From: Steroidobacteraceae bacterium
GTDB lineage: Bacteria > Pseudomonadota > Gammaproteobacteria > Steroidobacterales > Steroidobacteraceae
Assembly (NCBI GenBank): GCA_025458905.1
Contig: JALORN010000001.1
Coordinates: 167,719-231,718, forward strand
DNA: 64,000 nt
Reading direction: 5' to 3'
Positions 1 through 8,025 of the stretch are shown one piece after another (position 1 is the first letter of the stretch; each line of letters opens with the position of its first letter). The translations under genes and the position numbers were made by a program. The notes beneath the pieces were generated by a model that had not been told where the DNA came from, made no database searches, and saw only the letters and a program-made list of their open reading frames with translations.

Positions 1-1547
1 TGCTTGTAGTGCGCGACCTGCCCGGCGACGAAGTCGCGTAGCTGCCCGGCCGTCGCGACCTGCCCGGGCTTCAGCACGACGAAGCCGACCGGCAGTTCCC
101 CGGCCTCCGGATCGGGCTCACCGACCACGGCGGCGTCGGCGACTGCAGGATGCGTGAGCAGCAGCGCCTCGAGCTCCGCCGGCGGCACCTGGAATCCCTT
201 GTACTTGATCAGTTCCTTGAGCCGGTCGACGATGTAGAGATAGCCGTCGGCATCGAAGCGCGCGATGTCGCCGGTGTGCAGCCAGCCCTCGGCGTCGAGC
301 GTCGCGGCGGTCGCGGCGGGGTTGTCGAGGTAGCCGGCCATCACCTGCGGCCCGCGGATCCAGAGCTCGCCGTCCTGGCCGGGGCCGAGCGAGGCGCCGG
401 TGGCGGGGTCGACGATCCGGCACTCGGTGTTCGGCACCGTGAGCCCGGCAGCGCCCGGACGGTTCCGCCCGGGCGGCGTGAAGTGGCTGACCGGGCTGAG
501 CTCGGTCATCCCATAGCCCTGCACGATCTCGACGCCGATGCGTCGGCTCGCCTCGGCGGCGAGCTCGGCCGACAGCGGGGCCGCGCCCGAGAGCACGAAG
601 CGCAGCGCACCGAGGTCGAACCGGTCGACCATCGGGTGCTTGGCGAGGGCCACGACGATCGGCGGCGCCACGTAGGTGTGGGTGACGCGGTACTCCTGGT
701 GCGCGCGCAGGAACCCCTCGAGGTCGAAGCGTGGCATCGTCACCAGGGTGGCGCCCTGCGCGAGGCCGCTGAGCATCGTCACTTCCATGCCGTAGATGTG
801 GAAGAACGGCAGCACCGCCATCACCACGTCGCCGTCGCCCAGCGGCACGAGGCTCGCGATCTGCGCCAGGTTCGCGACCAGGTTGCCGTGGGTCAGCATC
901 ACGCCCTTGGACACGCCGGTGGTGCCCGACGAATACGGGAGCGCGACCAGGTCGCGCGGCGAGGCGGCCACCGGCGGCGCGCCGGCGACGGCGGTGGGCG
1001 GCTCGCGCAGCAGCACCTCGAACGCCGTGAGCGCCGGCGCCGGCGCGCCGGCGGCACGGGCGCCGGCGACCGCCGCTGCGAGCGTCGGGGCATCGGCCCC
1101 GACCACCACCAGCTCGGCGACGCGGGTGCCGGCCGCAGCGGTGATCGCGGTCTCGAGCAGCGCCGCAACCGTCACCAGGCGCGTCGCACGCGCGTCGGCG
1201 AGCTGGGCGTGCACCTCGCGCGCGGTGTAGCCCGGGTTCAGCGTGGTGACGACGCCGCCAGCGCGCACGGCCCCGAGGAACGCGACCGCGTACTCGGGCA
1301 TGTTCGGCAGCAGCACGCCGAGCACCTCGCCCCGGCGCAGGCCGCGAGCCCGCAGGTTCGCCGCGAAGTGGCCGACCTGCGTCGCGAGGTCGCCGTAGGA
1401 GAGGCGGCGCCCGGAGGCGGCGTCGATCAGCGCCGGGCGCTCACCGCGGCCGGCGGCCTTCGCCAGCACGACCTCGTCGAGCGGCGCCTGCGGGATCGGC
1501 ACCGGCGGATACGGGCTCGCGTGGATGTAGGGCGACGCGGCGTTCAT
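1..1547 (-). CDS. AMP-dependent acyl-CoA synthetase (4-coumarate-CoA ligase type), 3' end outside window
   Basis: Activates a carboxylic acid to its acyl-AMP and then to its CoA thioester. About 515 residues are visible and the C-terminus lies beyond base 1. The P-loop-like motif YSSGTTGVSKGV is near residue 195, followed by the conserved GYGMTELSP, the adenylate-binding GELWIRGPQVMAGY and TGD of the hinge region, then VDRLKELIKYKGFQVPPAE leading into the lid domain. The final catalytic lysine is not in the window. The plant-4CL/luciferase branch is suggested by the GYGMTE and KGFQV signatures, but the substrate (fatty acid, aryl acid or steroid side chain) cannot be read. The start ATG lies 9 nt after the stop of the cytochrome b561 gene, so the two are probably co-transcribed. 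A TAGCCT box sits 6 nt before the ATG and there is no clear Shine-Dalgarno. Confidence 0.93.
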   Translation of the reverse strand, partial: MNAASPYIHASPYPPVPIPQAPLDEVVLAKAAGRGERPALIDAASGRRLSYGDLATQVGHFAANLRARGLRRGEVLGVLLPNMPEYAVAFLGAVRAGGVVTTLNPGYTAREVHAQLADARATRLVTVAALLETAITAAAGTRVAELVVVGADAPTLAAAVAGARAAGAPAPALTAFEVLLREPPTAVAGAPPVAASPRDLVALPYSSGTTGVSKGVMLTHGNLVANLAQIASLVPLGDGDVVMAVLPFFHIYGMEVTMLSGLAQGATLVTMPRFDLEGFLRAHQEYRVTHTYVAPPIVVALAKHPMVDRFDLGALRFVLSGAAPLSAELAAEASRRIGVEIVQGYGMTELSPVSHFTPPGRNRPGAAGLTVPNTECRIVDPATGASLGPGQDGELWIRGPQVMAGYLDNPAATAATLDAEGWLHTGDIARFDADGYLYIVDRLKELIKYKGFQVPPAELEALLLTHPAVADAAVVGEPDPEAGELPVGFVVLKPGQVATAGQLRDFVAGQVAHYK

Positions 1548-1556
1548 GCCGGGAGG

Positions 1557-2192
1557 CTACTCCGGCCCGGGGAGTTCGGCGAGCGGCCACATCCGGCGCA
1601 GCACGCCGTCGCGGCGCACGGCGTGGTGCCAGAGCGCGGCCGCGACGTGCAGGGCGAGCAGCGCGAGGCCGAGCCACAGTGCCCGGACGTGGACGGCGCC
1701 GAGCAGGCGATAGCCCATCGGGTCGTCGAACGGCAGCGGCGCCCAGATGCGCGGCAGGAGGCGGTCGAAGCCGAAGAACCAGAGGTGGGTCGGGCCGAAC
1801 TGCGGCGAATCGGCCAGGGCCGACAGCGCCGCCCAGCCGGAGAGCGGCACGATCAGCAGCAGCAGCGCGAGCAGGGCATGGACGGAGCCAGCCAGGCGGC
1901 GCTGCCAGGGTGGGACCGCCGGACCGGCCGGCGGCCGCGGTCGGCGCAGCCTCCGCAGCAACCACGCGAGCGCGGCGGCGAGCAGCAGCAGGCCGAGCGT
2001 GTGGTGGAACTGTGAGGCGAACCGGTGCAGCCCGAGGACGCCTTCGTCCCGGAAGCTCGGTCCATAGGTCGAGGCCATCACGAAACCGGCCGGGACCTCG
2101 AGCAGGATCGCCAGCGCGATGCCCCAGTGCAGCGCCTTGGCCCACGAGTCCCAGCGGGTCGGCGCAATGGTCGAGGTGGCTGGCGCGTCCAC
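1557..2192 (-). CDS. Cytochrome b561 family di-heme membrane protein
   Basis: Bacterial b561 proteins pass electrons between the quinone pool and periplasmic acceptors across four helices carrying two b hemes. The 211 residues show four hydrophobic segments. Candidate heme ligands are the histidines in KALHWG, FHHTLG, SVHALLAL and LHVAAALWHH, placed as expected for the family. The start is a GTG with TAGACT centred about 10 nt upstream and no Shine-Dalgarno, so the mRNA may be leaderless. The next gene, an acyl-CoA ligase, starts 9 nt after the stop; any functional link is unclear. The family assignment is good and the physiological partner is unknown. Confidence 0.85.
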   Translation of the reverse strand: MDAPATSTIAPTRWDSWAKALHWGIALAILLEVPAGFVMASTYGPSFRDEGVLGLHRFASQFHHTLGLLLLAAALAWLLRRLRRPRPPAGPAVPPWQRRLAGSVHALLALLLLIVPLSGWAALSALADSPQFGPTHLWFFGFDRLLPRIWAPLPFDDPMGYRLLGAVHVRALWLGLALLALHVAAALWHHAVRRDGVLRRMWPLAELPGPE

Positions 2193-2300
2193 GGGCCGAG
2201 TCTAGCCCGCATCGGCCTCGTGGCGTCGAGCGGACACCGCGGTGCACGCATGCCGCCGCGCGCGGGCGCGGCGCCGAAACGGGCGCGGCGCGCCGGACGC

Positions 2301-2678
2301 CTAGGGTCGGCGGCCGGGCAGGCCCTGCTCGCGGGTGCGCCAGGCGTCGCGGACGGCCTCGCGTGCGTCGTTCCAGCCGAGACGGCTCGCGCGCCGCGTC
2401 GTGTTCCAGCCCTGGGCGAGATCGGCCTCGACCTCGTCGAAGTCCTGGCTGCCGTACTGCTCGAACGTGTCGTAGCCGTAGCGGTAGGCCGGTTCGTAGT
2501 CCTCCCACTCGCCGCCGGCGCGGAAATAATGCGCGTCGCGGAAGCGGCCCTCGAAGTGGCGCCGGTAATCGTCCGGGCCGATCGGCGTGCGTTCGTCGAG
2601 CCGGCGGTCGGGCCCGGTGACGCCACTGTGCTGGCCGGTGCGGCGCTCCTCGCTGGTGTCCTTGTTCAGAATCGGCAT
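2301..2678 (-). CDS. Small acidic stress-type protein of unknown function
   Basis: The 125 residues are hydrophilic, with no signal peptide or membrane helix. The core DDYRRHFEGRFRDAHYFRAG, then AYRYGYD, then a tryptophan-rich end (LGWNDAREAVRDAW) matches a pattern I recall from short proteobacterial proteins encoded near YsnF/BON/CsbD general-stress genes. No enzymatic motif is visible. The ATG is preceded by GGAGAG eight bases upstream, which fixes the start; longer in-frame readings upstream are shadow. Its promoter must lie in the roughly 180 bp shared with the divergent membrane-protein gene at 2858. A soluble stress-associated role is inferred from family resemblance only. Confidence 0.7.
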   Translation of the reverse strand: MPILNKDTSEERRTGQHSGVTGPDRRLDERTPIGPDDYRRHFEGRFRDAHYFRAGGEWEDYEPAYRYGYDTFEQYGSQDFDEVEADLAQGWNTTRRASRLGWNDAREAVRDAWRTREQGLPGRRP

Positions 2679-2857
2679 GTGCGCTCTCCGTGGCGTGTGT
2701 CCGAGCGGCGAGCATGGCGCGGACGGGACGTGCGCCGCGACGGCCGCGGCTCCTGCCCCGGCGTCGGCCTGCGCCGACGCCGGGCACGGCCCGGGCACCG
2801 TGCGCGCAATGGGCGCCGGCACGCTGGCGAGCCTGGACCGGCGTCTATGATGTGGGG

Positions 2858-4483
2858 ATGCTCCGCCTGCTCGCCCTCGCCCTGCGCTGGCTCGCCAGCC
2901 AGGCCGGACTGCTGCTGCTGATCGTCGCCGTGCTGCTGGTCGCGGGCTGGCTGCGCAGCGAATGGGCGGAGCTGCGCACGCTGCGCGCGGAGGTCGCGAC
3001 CCAGGAGCGGCTCGCCGCCAACCTGCGGACCGAGCTCGCCGCGATCGACGCCGCGCTGCGCCGGGAGCAGGCGGCGTGGTCGCAGCAGGTGTCGGCGGTG
3101 ACCTGGCCGCTGCGCACCGAGCTCGAGGGGCTGGAGGCGCGGATCGCGCGCGCGCAGCCGCAGTGGCAGGCGGCGCTGCGACAGTTCGCCGACCTCGAGC
3201 GCCAGGCCACGCGCGCGCGCGAGGCCGCGCGGCGCGCCGATGCCGAGCTCGCGGCGCTGGAGCGCGCGGCCTGGTGGTGGGACCGGTTCGTCGACCCGGC
3301 GAAGGCGCTGGCGCTCGAACGCGCCCGGGCCCGGGCGCGGCTCCTGCGCGGCAACGCCGCGGCCTGGGGTGCGGCACGCGACCGGGTGGCGCCGGCGATC
3401 GAGGGCGCGCCGATGCAGGCGCTGCTGGCGCGCGAGGCGGCGCTGCGTGCGCGGATCGACGCGCTTGCCACCGCGGTGTCGCCGCGCCAGCGCACCCTGC
3501 TCGAGGCGCGCGAGCGCAAGGCGTTCGAGGTCACGCAGGTCGAGGCGCTGCTCGGCGCGCAACGCGGGCGCGCGGCGCGCGACCCGCGCGAGCGGCTGCT
3601 GGCGGCGGTCGGGCGCCAGCTGCCGCTGGCGCTCGGCATCCTCGCGCTGGCGCTGCTCGTGCCGCTGGCGATCAAGGCGCTGTTCTTCTTCGTGCTGGCG
3701 CCGCTCGCCAGCCGCCAGCCGCCGGTGCGGGTGCGCCCGGACCCGGCCGCACCCGGGCTCCCGCCGCCGTCGCGCTCGGCCGTCTCGCAGGCGATCGAGC
3801 TCGCGCCGCACGAGGAGCTGCTGGTGCAGCCGGACCACCTGCAGAGCACCAGCCAGCCGGCGTCGAAACGCACCCAGTGGCTGCTGAACCCGGCGCTGCC
3901 GTTCGCGAGCCTCGCCTCCGGCCTCTACGCGCTGACGCGGATCGCGCCGCCGCCGGGCGGCGGCGGCACGCGCGTCGTGGTCGCGGCGCGCGCCGACCCG
4001 CTCGGCGAGCTCGCGGTCCTCGAGCTGCCTGCGGGCGCCGCGCTGGTGCTGCAGCCGCGGGCGCTCGCCGGCGTGGCGAAGCCGGCGGCCGAGCCGCTGC
4101 GCATCACGCGCCACTGGCGGCTCGCCAGCCTGCACGCCTGGCTGACCCTGCAGCTGCGCTATCTCGTGTTCCACGGGCCGTGCCGGCTGGTGCTGAAAGG
4201 CTGTCGGGGCGTGCGTGCCGAGACGCCGCGCGCCGGCGAGCCGCGGCTGGTCAGCCAGGCGGCGACGCTCGGCTTCAGCGCCAACCTCGACTACCGCACG
4301 ACGCGCAGCGAGACCTTCGTCGCCTACCTGCTCGGCCGCGAGTCGCTGCTGAACGACCTGTTCTCGGGCGGCCCGGGCTGCTTCCTGTACGAGGAAATGC
4401 CCGGGCGGCGGCGGCGCGCGGGCGTCACCGGTCGCGGCCTCGAGGGCGTCGCGGACGCGGTGCTGAAGGCCTTCGGGATCTGA
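2858..4483 (+). CDS. Membrane-anchored coiled-coil protein with AIM24-like C-terminal domain
   Basis: The 541 residues begin with a hydrophobic helix (about 12-32). Roughly 220 residues of Ala/Arg/Glu-rich heptad sequence follow (about 35-250), expected to form a long coiled coil, then a second hydrophobic segment near 255-285 (ALGILALALLVPLAIKALFF). The soluble C-terminal part (about 315-540) contains HEELLVQPDHLQS, alternating hydrophobic strands and FVAYLLGRESLLNDLFSGG. This resembles the beta-rich AIM24/TerB-associated fold, a low-confidence match. Enzymatic residues are not apparent. The ATG at 2858 follows TATGAT at 2846-2851 by six bases with no Shine-Dalgarno, suggesting a leaderless message. 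A GC-rich hairpin (4484-4515) follows the stop. Confidence 0.7.
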   Translation: MLRLLALALRWLASQAGLLLLIVAVLLVAGWLRSEWAELRTLRAEVATQERLAANLRTELAAIDAALRREQAAWSQQVSAVTWPLRTELEGLEARIARAQPQWQAALRQFADLERQATRAREAARRADAELAALERAAWWWDRFVDPAKALALERARARARLLRGNAAAWGAARDRVAPAIEGAPMQALLAREAALRARIDALATAVSPRQRTLLEARERKAFEVTQVEALLGAQRGRAARDPRERLLAAVGRQLPLALGILALALLVPLAIKALFFFVLAPLASRQPPVRVRPDPAAPGLPPPSRSAVSQAIELAPHEELLVQPDHLQSTSQPASKRTQWLLNPALPFASLASGLYALTRIAPPPGGGGTRVVVAARADPLGELAVLELPAGAALVLQPRALAGVAKPAAEPLRITRHWRLASLHAWLTLQLRYLVFHGPCRLVLKGCRGVRAETPRAGEPRLVSQAATLGFSANLDYRTTRSETFVAYLLGRESLLNDLFSGGPGCFLYEEMPGRRRRAGVTGRGLEGVADAVLKAFGI

Positions 4484-4515
4484 GCGGGCGCGCCGGGCGT
4501 GCCGCCCGCGCCCGC
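4484..4515 (+). terminator. GC-rich hairpin after the coiled-coil gene
   Basis: Starting immediately after the TGA, arms GCGGGCG/CGCCCGC enclose an inner CGGGCG/CGCCCG stem with a small bulge. There is no U tract, so factor-independent termination is uncertain. The hairpin lies between two convergent genes and could serve either strand. Confidence 0.4.
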
Positions 4516-4557
4516 GCCCGCGCCATCGACTGCTGCCCCGCCTCGCGCCGCGAGCCC

Positions 4558-5037
4558 TCAGGCGGTGGCCGGGGCCTGCGTGGTCACGACCGCCGCGAGG
4601 CGCTGCGCGGTGCGCAGGAAGTGCTCGACGTGCTCGCGGTCGAACTGGTCGAAGTGCTGCGAGAGGCCGTCGGCGACGCGCAGGTGGCCGCGCGCGTCGC
4701 GGCGCACCCAGCCGCGCCGGACCAGCTCCTCGACACGGCGCCGCACCGTCTCGCGCGGGATGCCGGTGGAGCGGCTGATCGACAGCGCGTTGCAGGCGCC
4801 GAGGGGCACCTCCTGCTGCGCCTCGCGCACGTCGAGCTGCAGCGCCGGGTCGGCCTGCACCTCGGGACTCTCGAAGAACCGCCGCACGTTGTGCTGCGCG
4901 ATCTCGCCGAGGACGATCGCGAGCAGTACGTCGCCGTCGTAGCGACGGACGAGGCGCACCAGGTGCGGGACGGTGAACTCGCTCAGCAGGTACGCGACGT
5001 ACTGCTGGTGACGCTCGAACTTGTCGGAGTCGATCAT
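4558..5037 (-). CDS. Winged-helix transcriptional regulator
   Basis: The 159-residue protein has a helical N-terminal part (DKFERHQQYVAYLLSEFTV, then LVRRYDGDVLLAIVLGEI). A C-terminal winged helix at about 85-135 carries the recognition-helix pattern ALSISRSTGIPRETVRRRVE followed by ELVRRGWVRRDARG as the wing. The subfamily (IclR-, MarR- or GntR-like) cannot be fixed and no ligand domain is recognised. The ATG at 5037 is preceded by a strong purine run (GGGAAGGGGG); an in-frame ATG at 5082 would add 15 residues. A near-palindrome at 5068-5081 next to a TAGAAT box suggests autoregulation. It is divergent from the M24/P450/nitrilase operon and is the obvious candidate to control it, an inference from position. 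Confidence 0.8.
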   Translation of the reverse strand: MIDSDKFERHQQYVAYLLSEFTVPHLVRLVRRYDGDVLLAIVLGEIAQHNVRRFFESPEVQADPALQLDVREAQQEVPLGACNALSISRSTGIPRETVRRRVEELVRRGWVRRDARGHLRVADGLSQHFDQFDREHVEHFLRTAQRLAAVVTTQAPATA

Positions 5038-5067
5038 GCAGGCCCCCCTTCCCGACCCCTTGTTGAT

Positions 5068-5081
5068 TGGTCCATGCACCA
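5068..5081. promoter_or_regulatory. Candidate operator (near-palindrome TGGTCCATGCACCA)
   Basis: Twelve of fourteen bases are symmetric. The site lies 30 nt upstream of the winged-helix gene start and abuts TAGAAT (minus strand, 5086-5081), a good -10 match for that gene. A dimeric regulator bound here would block that promoter. The distance to the divergent operon start (5288) leaves control of the operon open. Confidence 0.4.
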
Positions 5082-5287
5082 TTCTAGCGAGTTACGCGGG
5101 CCGGCCGGATGTTTGCTGAGCCGATGGCCATCGGCCGGCAGACGAACGGACCCGGCCCTGGCGAGGCGCCCCGGTCGCAGCCCGGCGCCGGGCCGCCCAT
5201 AATCCGTTGCGCCGGGCCGGCCGCGGAGCGCGGCTTGTGGGCTGGCAGGGCGCCGACGATCATGGCCGGGGAGCCGGAGGTGGGAAG

Positions 5288-6736
5288 ATGATCGACCGCA
5301 GGACGATGTTCGGGGCCATGGCCGCCTCGGTTGCGACGGCGCCGGCCTGGGGCGCGGCGGCGGCAGGCGGTGCGGCGGGACCGGCCGGGGCGACGCACCC
5401 CGGCGCCGCGCCGCGCGGCGCGCGGCCCGACTTCTCGTTCCTGCGCACCGAGCCGCTGGTCAATGCCGAGCGGGCCCGCGCCGTCATGGCGCGCGCGGGC
5501 CTCGACGCCTTCGTGGTCACCCAGCCGGCAAACGTCTTCTACCTCGGCAACCATTGGCCGAACCTCGACCGGATGGGCTTCCGGCACTCGGTGTTCGTGA
5601 TCTTCCCGCGCGACCCGCGGCGCCCCGTCGCGCTGGTGATGCAGGGCTTCCTGCACTACTACCGCTATGCCGACGACGTCGACATGCCCGACCGCGTCGT
5701 GTTCCCGTACACGGCGCCGCTCGCGGCCGGCGCCGACGCCGTCGGCAACACGCCGGACGGCCCGGCGCCGGGGGCGGCGGACCCGGGCGGCCGCGAGCCG
5801 CCCGCAGCGCCGACCCGCCTGCACCGCATCCTCGACGAGTCGCTGGTGACGCCGCGCGAGCAGCGGCGACGCAGCGTCTCGGCGGCGGCCGAGCCGCCCT
5901 CGGCGACGCCCGACTGGGCGCTCGCCAAGGCGCTGCGCCATCTCGGCCTGGAGAAGGGCACGCTCGGCATCGACGACCCGGTGGTCGAGGCACTGGTGGC
6001 GCGCCGCGGCCTCGCCGCGCGCTGCACCGGCGGCGAGGATGCCCTGCGCCGCACGCGCCTCGTGAAGACACCGGCCGAGCTGCGGCTGATGCGGCTCGCC
6101 GCGCGCAACAACGTCGAGGCGGCCACCCGCACGGTCGCCGCGGTCCGCGAGCTCGGCAGCACCGGCGCAGTGCGCGATCGCTACTTCGCCGAGGCGATGC
6201 GGCTCGGCAACCAGCCCGTGTTCATCGTCGTCGACGGCTCCTCGTCCGAGATCGCCGACGTGCCGATCCGCGAAGGCCAGGCGTTCAGCATCGACTGCGT
6301 CAGCAGCCTGCTGCACTACCACGGCGACTTCGCGCGGACGATCTTCGTCGGCGAGCCGCACCCGCGGGTGCGGCGCGGCACGGCCGCGGTGTTCACCGCC
6401 TGGCAGGAGATCCGCGGCCAGCTGCGCGCCGGCATGCGCTTCGCCGACGTGCAGCGCATCGGGCGCGAGGCGATGCGGAAGCAGGGCGCGGACTTCACGG
6501 TGAACTTCACGCCCCACAGCGTCGGGCTCTGGCACACCGACCACCCGCAGCCGAGCCTGACCGAGGGCCGCAGCGTCGAGGGCCTGGTGCTCGAGAAGGA
6601 CATGGTGCTGAGCGTCGACTGCCCGATCCTCGACACCGGCATGGGCGGCACCGTGCACCTCGAGGACCTGATGCTGATCGCCGACGACGGCGCGGCGCCG
6701 ATCCACGACGTGCCGCCGAACGTGTTCGTCGTCTGA
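5288..6736 (+). CDS. Secreted M24-family (creatinase/Xaa-Pro peptidase fold) metallohydrolase
   Basis: The 482 residues start with RRTMFGAMAA, a twin-arginine-like start on a short hydrophobic export signal. A creatinase N-domain follows (about 50-190), then the pita-bread catalytic domain. Predicted metal ligands are Asp336 (SIDCV), Asp347 (GDFAR), His410 (PHSVG) and Glu459 (HLED). The fourth ligand, normally Glu, is Asp444 in VLSVDCP. His416 matches the second active-site histidine. M24 members hydrolyse Xaa-Pro peptides or creatine-like C-N bonds, and the substrate is unknown here. GGAGG five bases before the ATG fixes the start. It is first in an operon with a P450 (11-nt gap) and a tandem nitrilase, so a small-molecule catabolic role is more likely than peptide turnover. 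Confidence 0.85.
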   Translation: MIDRRTMFGAMAASVATAPAWGAAAAGGAAGPAGATHPGAAPRGARPDFSFLRTEPLVNAERARAVMARAGLDAFVVTQPANVFYLGNHWPNLDRMGFRHSVFVIFPRDPRRPVALVMQGFLHYYRYADDVDMPDRVVFPYTAPLAAGADAVGNTPDGPAPGAADPGGREPPAAPTRLHRILDESLVTPREQRRRSVSAAAEPPSATPDWALAKALRHLGLEKGTLGIDDPVVEALVARRGLAARCTGGEDALRRTRLVKTPAELRLMRLAARNNVEAATRTVAAVRELGSTGAVRDRYFAEAMRLGNQPVFIVVDGSSSEIADVPIREGQAFSIDCVSSLLHYHGDFARTIFVGEPHPRVRRGTAAVFTAWQEIRGQLRAGMRFADVQRIGREAMRKQGADFTVNFTPHSVGLWHTDHPQPSLTEGRSVEGLVLEKDMVLSVDCPILDTGMGGTVHLEDLMLIADDGAAPIHDVPPNVFVV

Positions 6737-6747
6737 CCGGAGGCGCC

Positions 6748-8025
6748 GTGACCGACCCCCGCTACGCCTGCCCGGCCGCGCTGCGCGGCATGACGATGGC
6801 CGACCCGGCGATCAACGAGTGCCCCTACGATTACTACGCGCGGATGCACGCCGAGGCGCCGGTGCACTTCGACGAGAAGATGGGCCTGTGGCTGGTGACG
6901 CGCCATGCCGACATCGTCGAGGCCTCGCACAAGTGGGAGGTGTTCTCGAGCCGGATCGACATGCGCCGCGACGTCTCGACGATCGACCCCACCGAGGCCG
7001 ACCAGCTGTTCCTGCGCGAGGGCTGGCTGGTGGCCGACGTGCTGAGCCAGGTGGACCCGCCGCGTCACACCACCTTCCGCCGCATGGTCGAGCGGCTGTT
7101 CACCGGGCCGGTCGTCAAGCGCATGCACGACTACCTCGACCAGCACGTGCTCGAGCTGATGGCGCCGTTCGAGCGGCGCGGCCACGCGGACTTCCTGGCC
7201 GAGTTCGCGCTGCTGCTGCCGCTCGACGTGATCGCCGACCAGCTGGGGCTGCCGCGCACCGACGGCGCGCTGCTGCGCCGCTGGAGCGACGCCTTCATCG
7301 CCTCCTTCGACCCGACGATCGACGCGGCGCGCAAGCTCGAGCTCTGCCGGATCATCCTCGAGTTCCAGCGCTACTTCGTCGCCTGGCGGACCCGCAAGGC
7401 CGAGCTGCCGGGCGACGACCTGCTGTCGATGCTGGTCGCGACGCGCCGCGAGGACGGCCAGCCGCTCTCGACCGAGGAATACCTGGCGCTGTGCGCGCAG
7501 CTGATGGTCGCGGGCAGCGAGACCACGCGCAACCACCTGCTGTCGATGATGCTGCTGCTCTGCGACGACCCGGCGCTGCAGCAACGGCTGCGCGCCGACC
7601 CGGCACAGGTGCCGCGCTTCGTCGAGGAGTCGCTGCGCCTCGAGTCGCCGGTGCAGGGGCTCTACCGTCGCACCACGCGCGAGGTGGAACTCGGCGGCTT
7701 GCGGATACCCGCGGGCGCCATCGTGATGGTGATGTTCGGCGCGGCGAACCGCGACCCGGCGATGTTCCCGGAGTCGGCGCGGCTCGACCTCGGGCGGGCC
7801 AACGCCAACCGGCACATGGCCTTCGGCTACGGGATCCACGGCTGCATCGGCCGCACGCTCGCGACCGCCGAGCTCGGCATCGCGACGCGGCGGCTGCTCG
7901 AGCGCCTCGGGCCCATCCGCCTCTCGGCCGCCCATCCGCGCCCGCGGCATGCCTTCCACTTCAACATGCGCGCGCTCGAGTCGTTGCACATCGAGTTCGA
8001 CGTGCTGCCGGAGTCCGCCGCATGA
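6748..8025 (+). CDS. Cytochrome P450
   Basis: A soluble bacterial class I-type P450 of 425 residues. The I-helix oxygen-activation motif AGSETT is near residue 255, the K-helix ExxR lies in EESLR near 293, and the heme-binding loop is FGYGIHGCIGRTLA with the thiolate Cys at about 366. The GTG start is supported by CCGGAGG seven bases upstream; ATG 6790 is an alternative that would lose 14 residues. The gene overlaps the next one by ATGA. No ferredoxin or reductase is encoded nearby, so electron supply comes from elsewhere. The operon suggests oxidation of a nitrogen-containing substrate before C-N cleavage, which is inference. Confidence 0.93.
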   Translation: MTDPRYACPAALRGMTMADPAINECPYDYYARMHAEAPVHFDEKMGLWLVTRHADIVEASHKWEVFSSRIDMRRDVSTIDPTEADQLFLREGWLVADVLSQVDPPRHTTFRRMVERLFTGPVVKRMHDYLDQHVLELMAPFERRGHADFLAEFALLLPLDVIADQLGLPRTDGALLRRWSDAFIASFDPTIDAARKLELCRIILEFQRYFVAWRTRKAELPGDDLLSMLVATRREDGQPLSTEEYLALCAQLMVAGSETTRNHLLSMMLLLCDDPALQQRLRADPAQVPRFVEESLRLESPVQGLYRRTTREVELGGLRIPAGAIVMVMFGAANRDPAMFPESARLDLGRANANRHMAFGYGIHGCIGRTLATAELGIATRRLLERLGPIRLSAAHPRPRHAFHFNMRALESLHIEFDVLPESAA

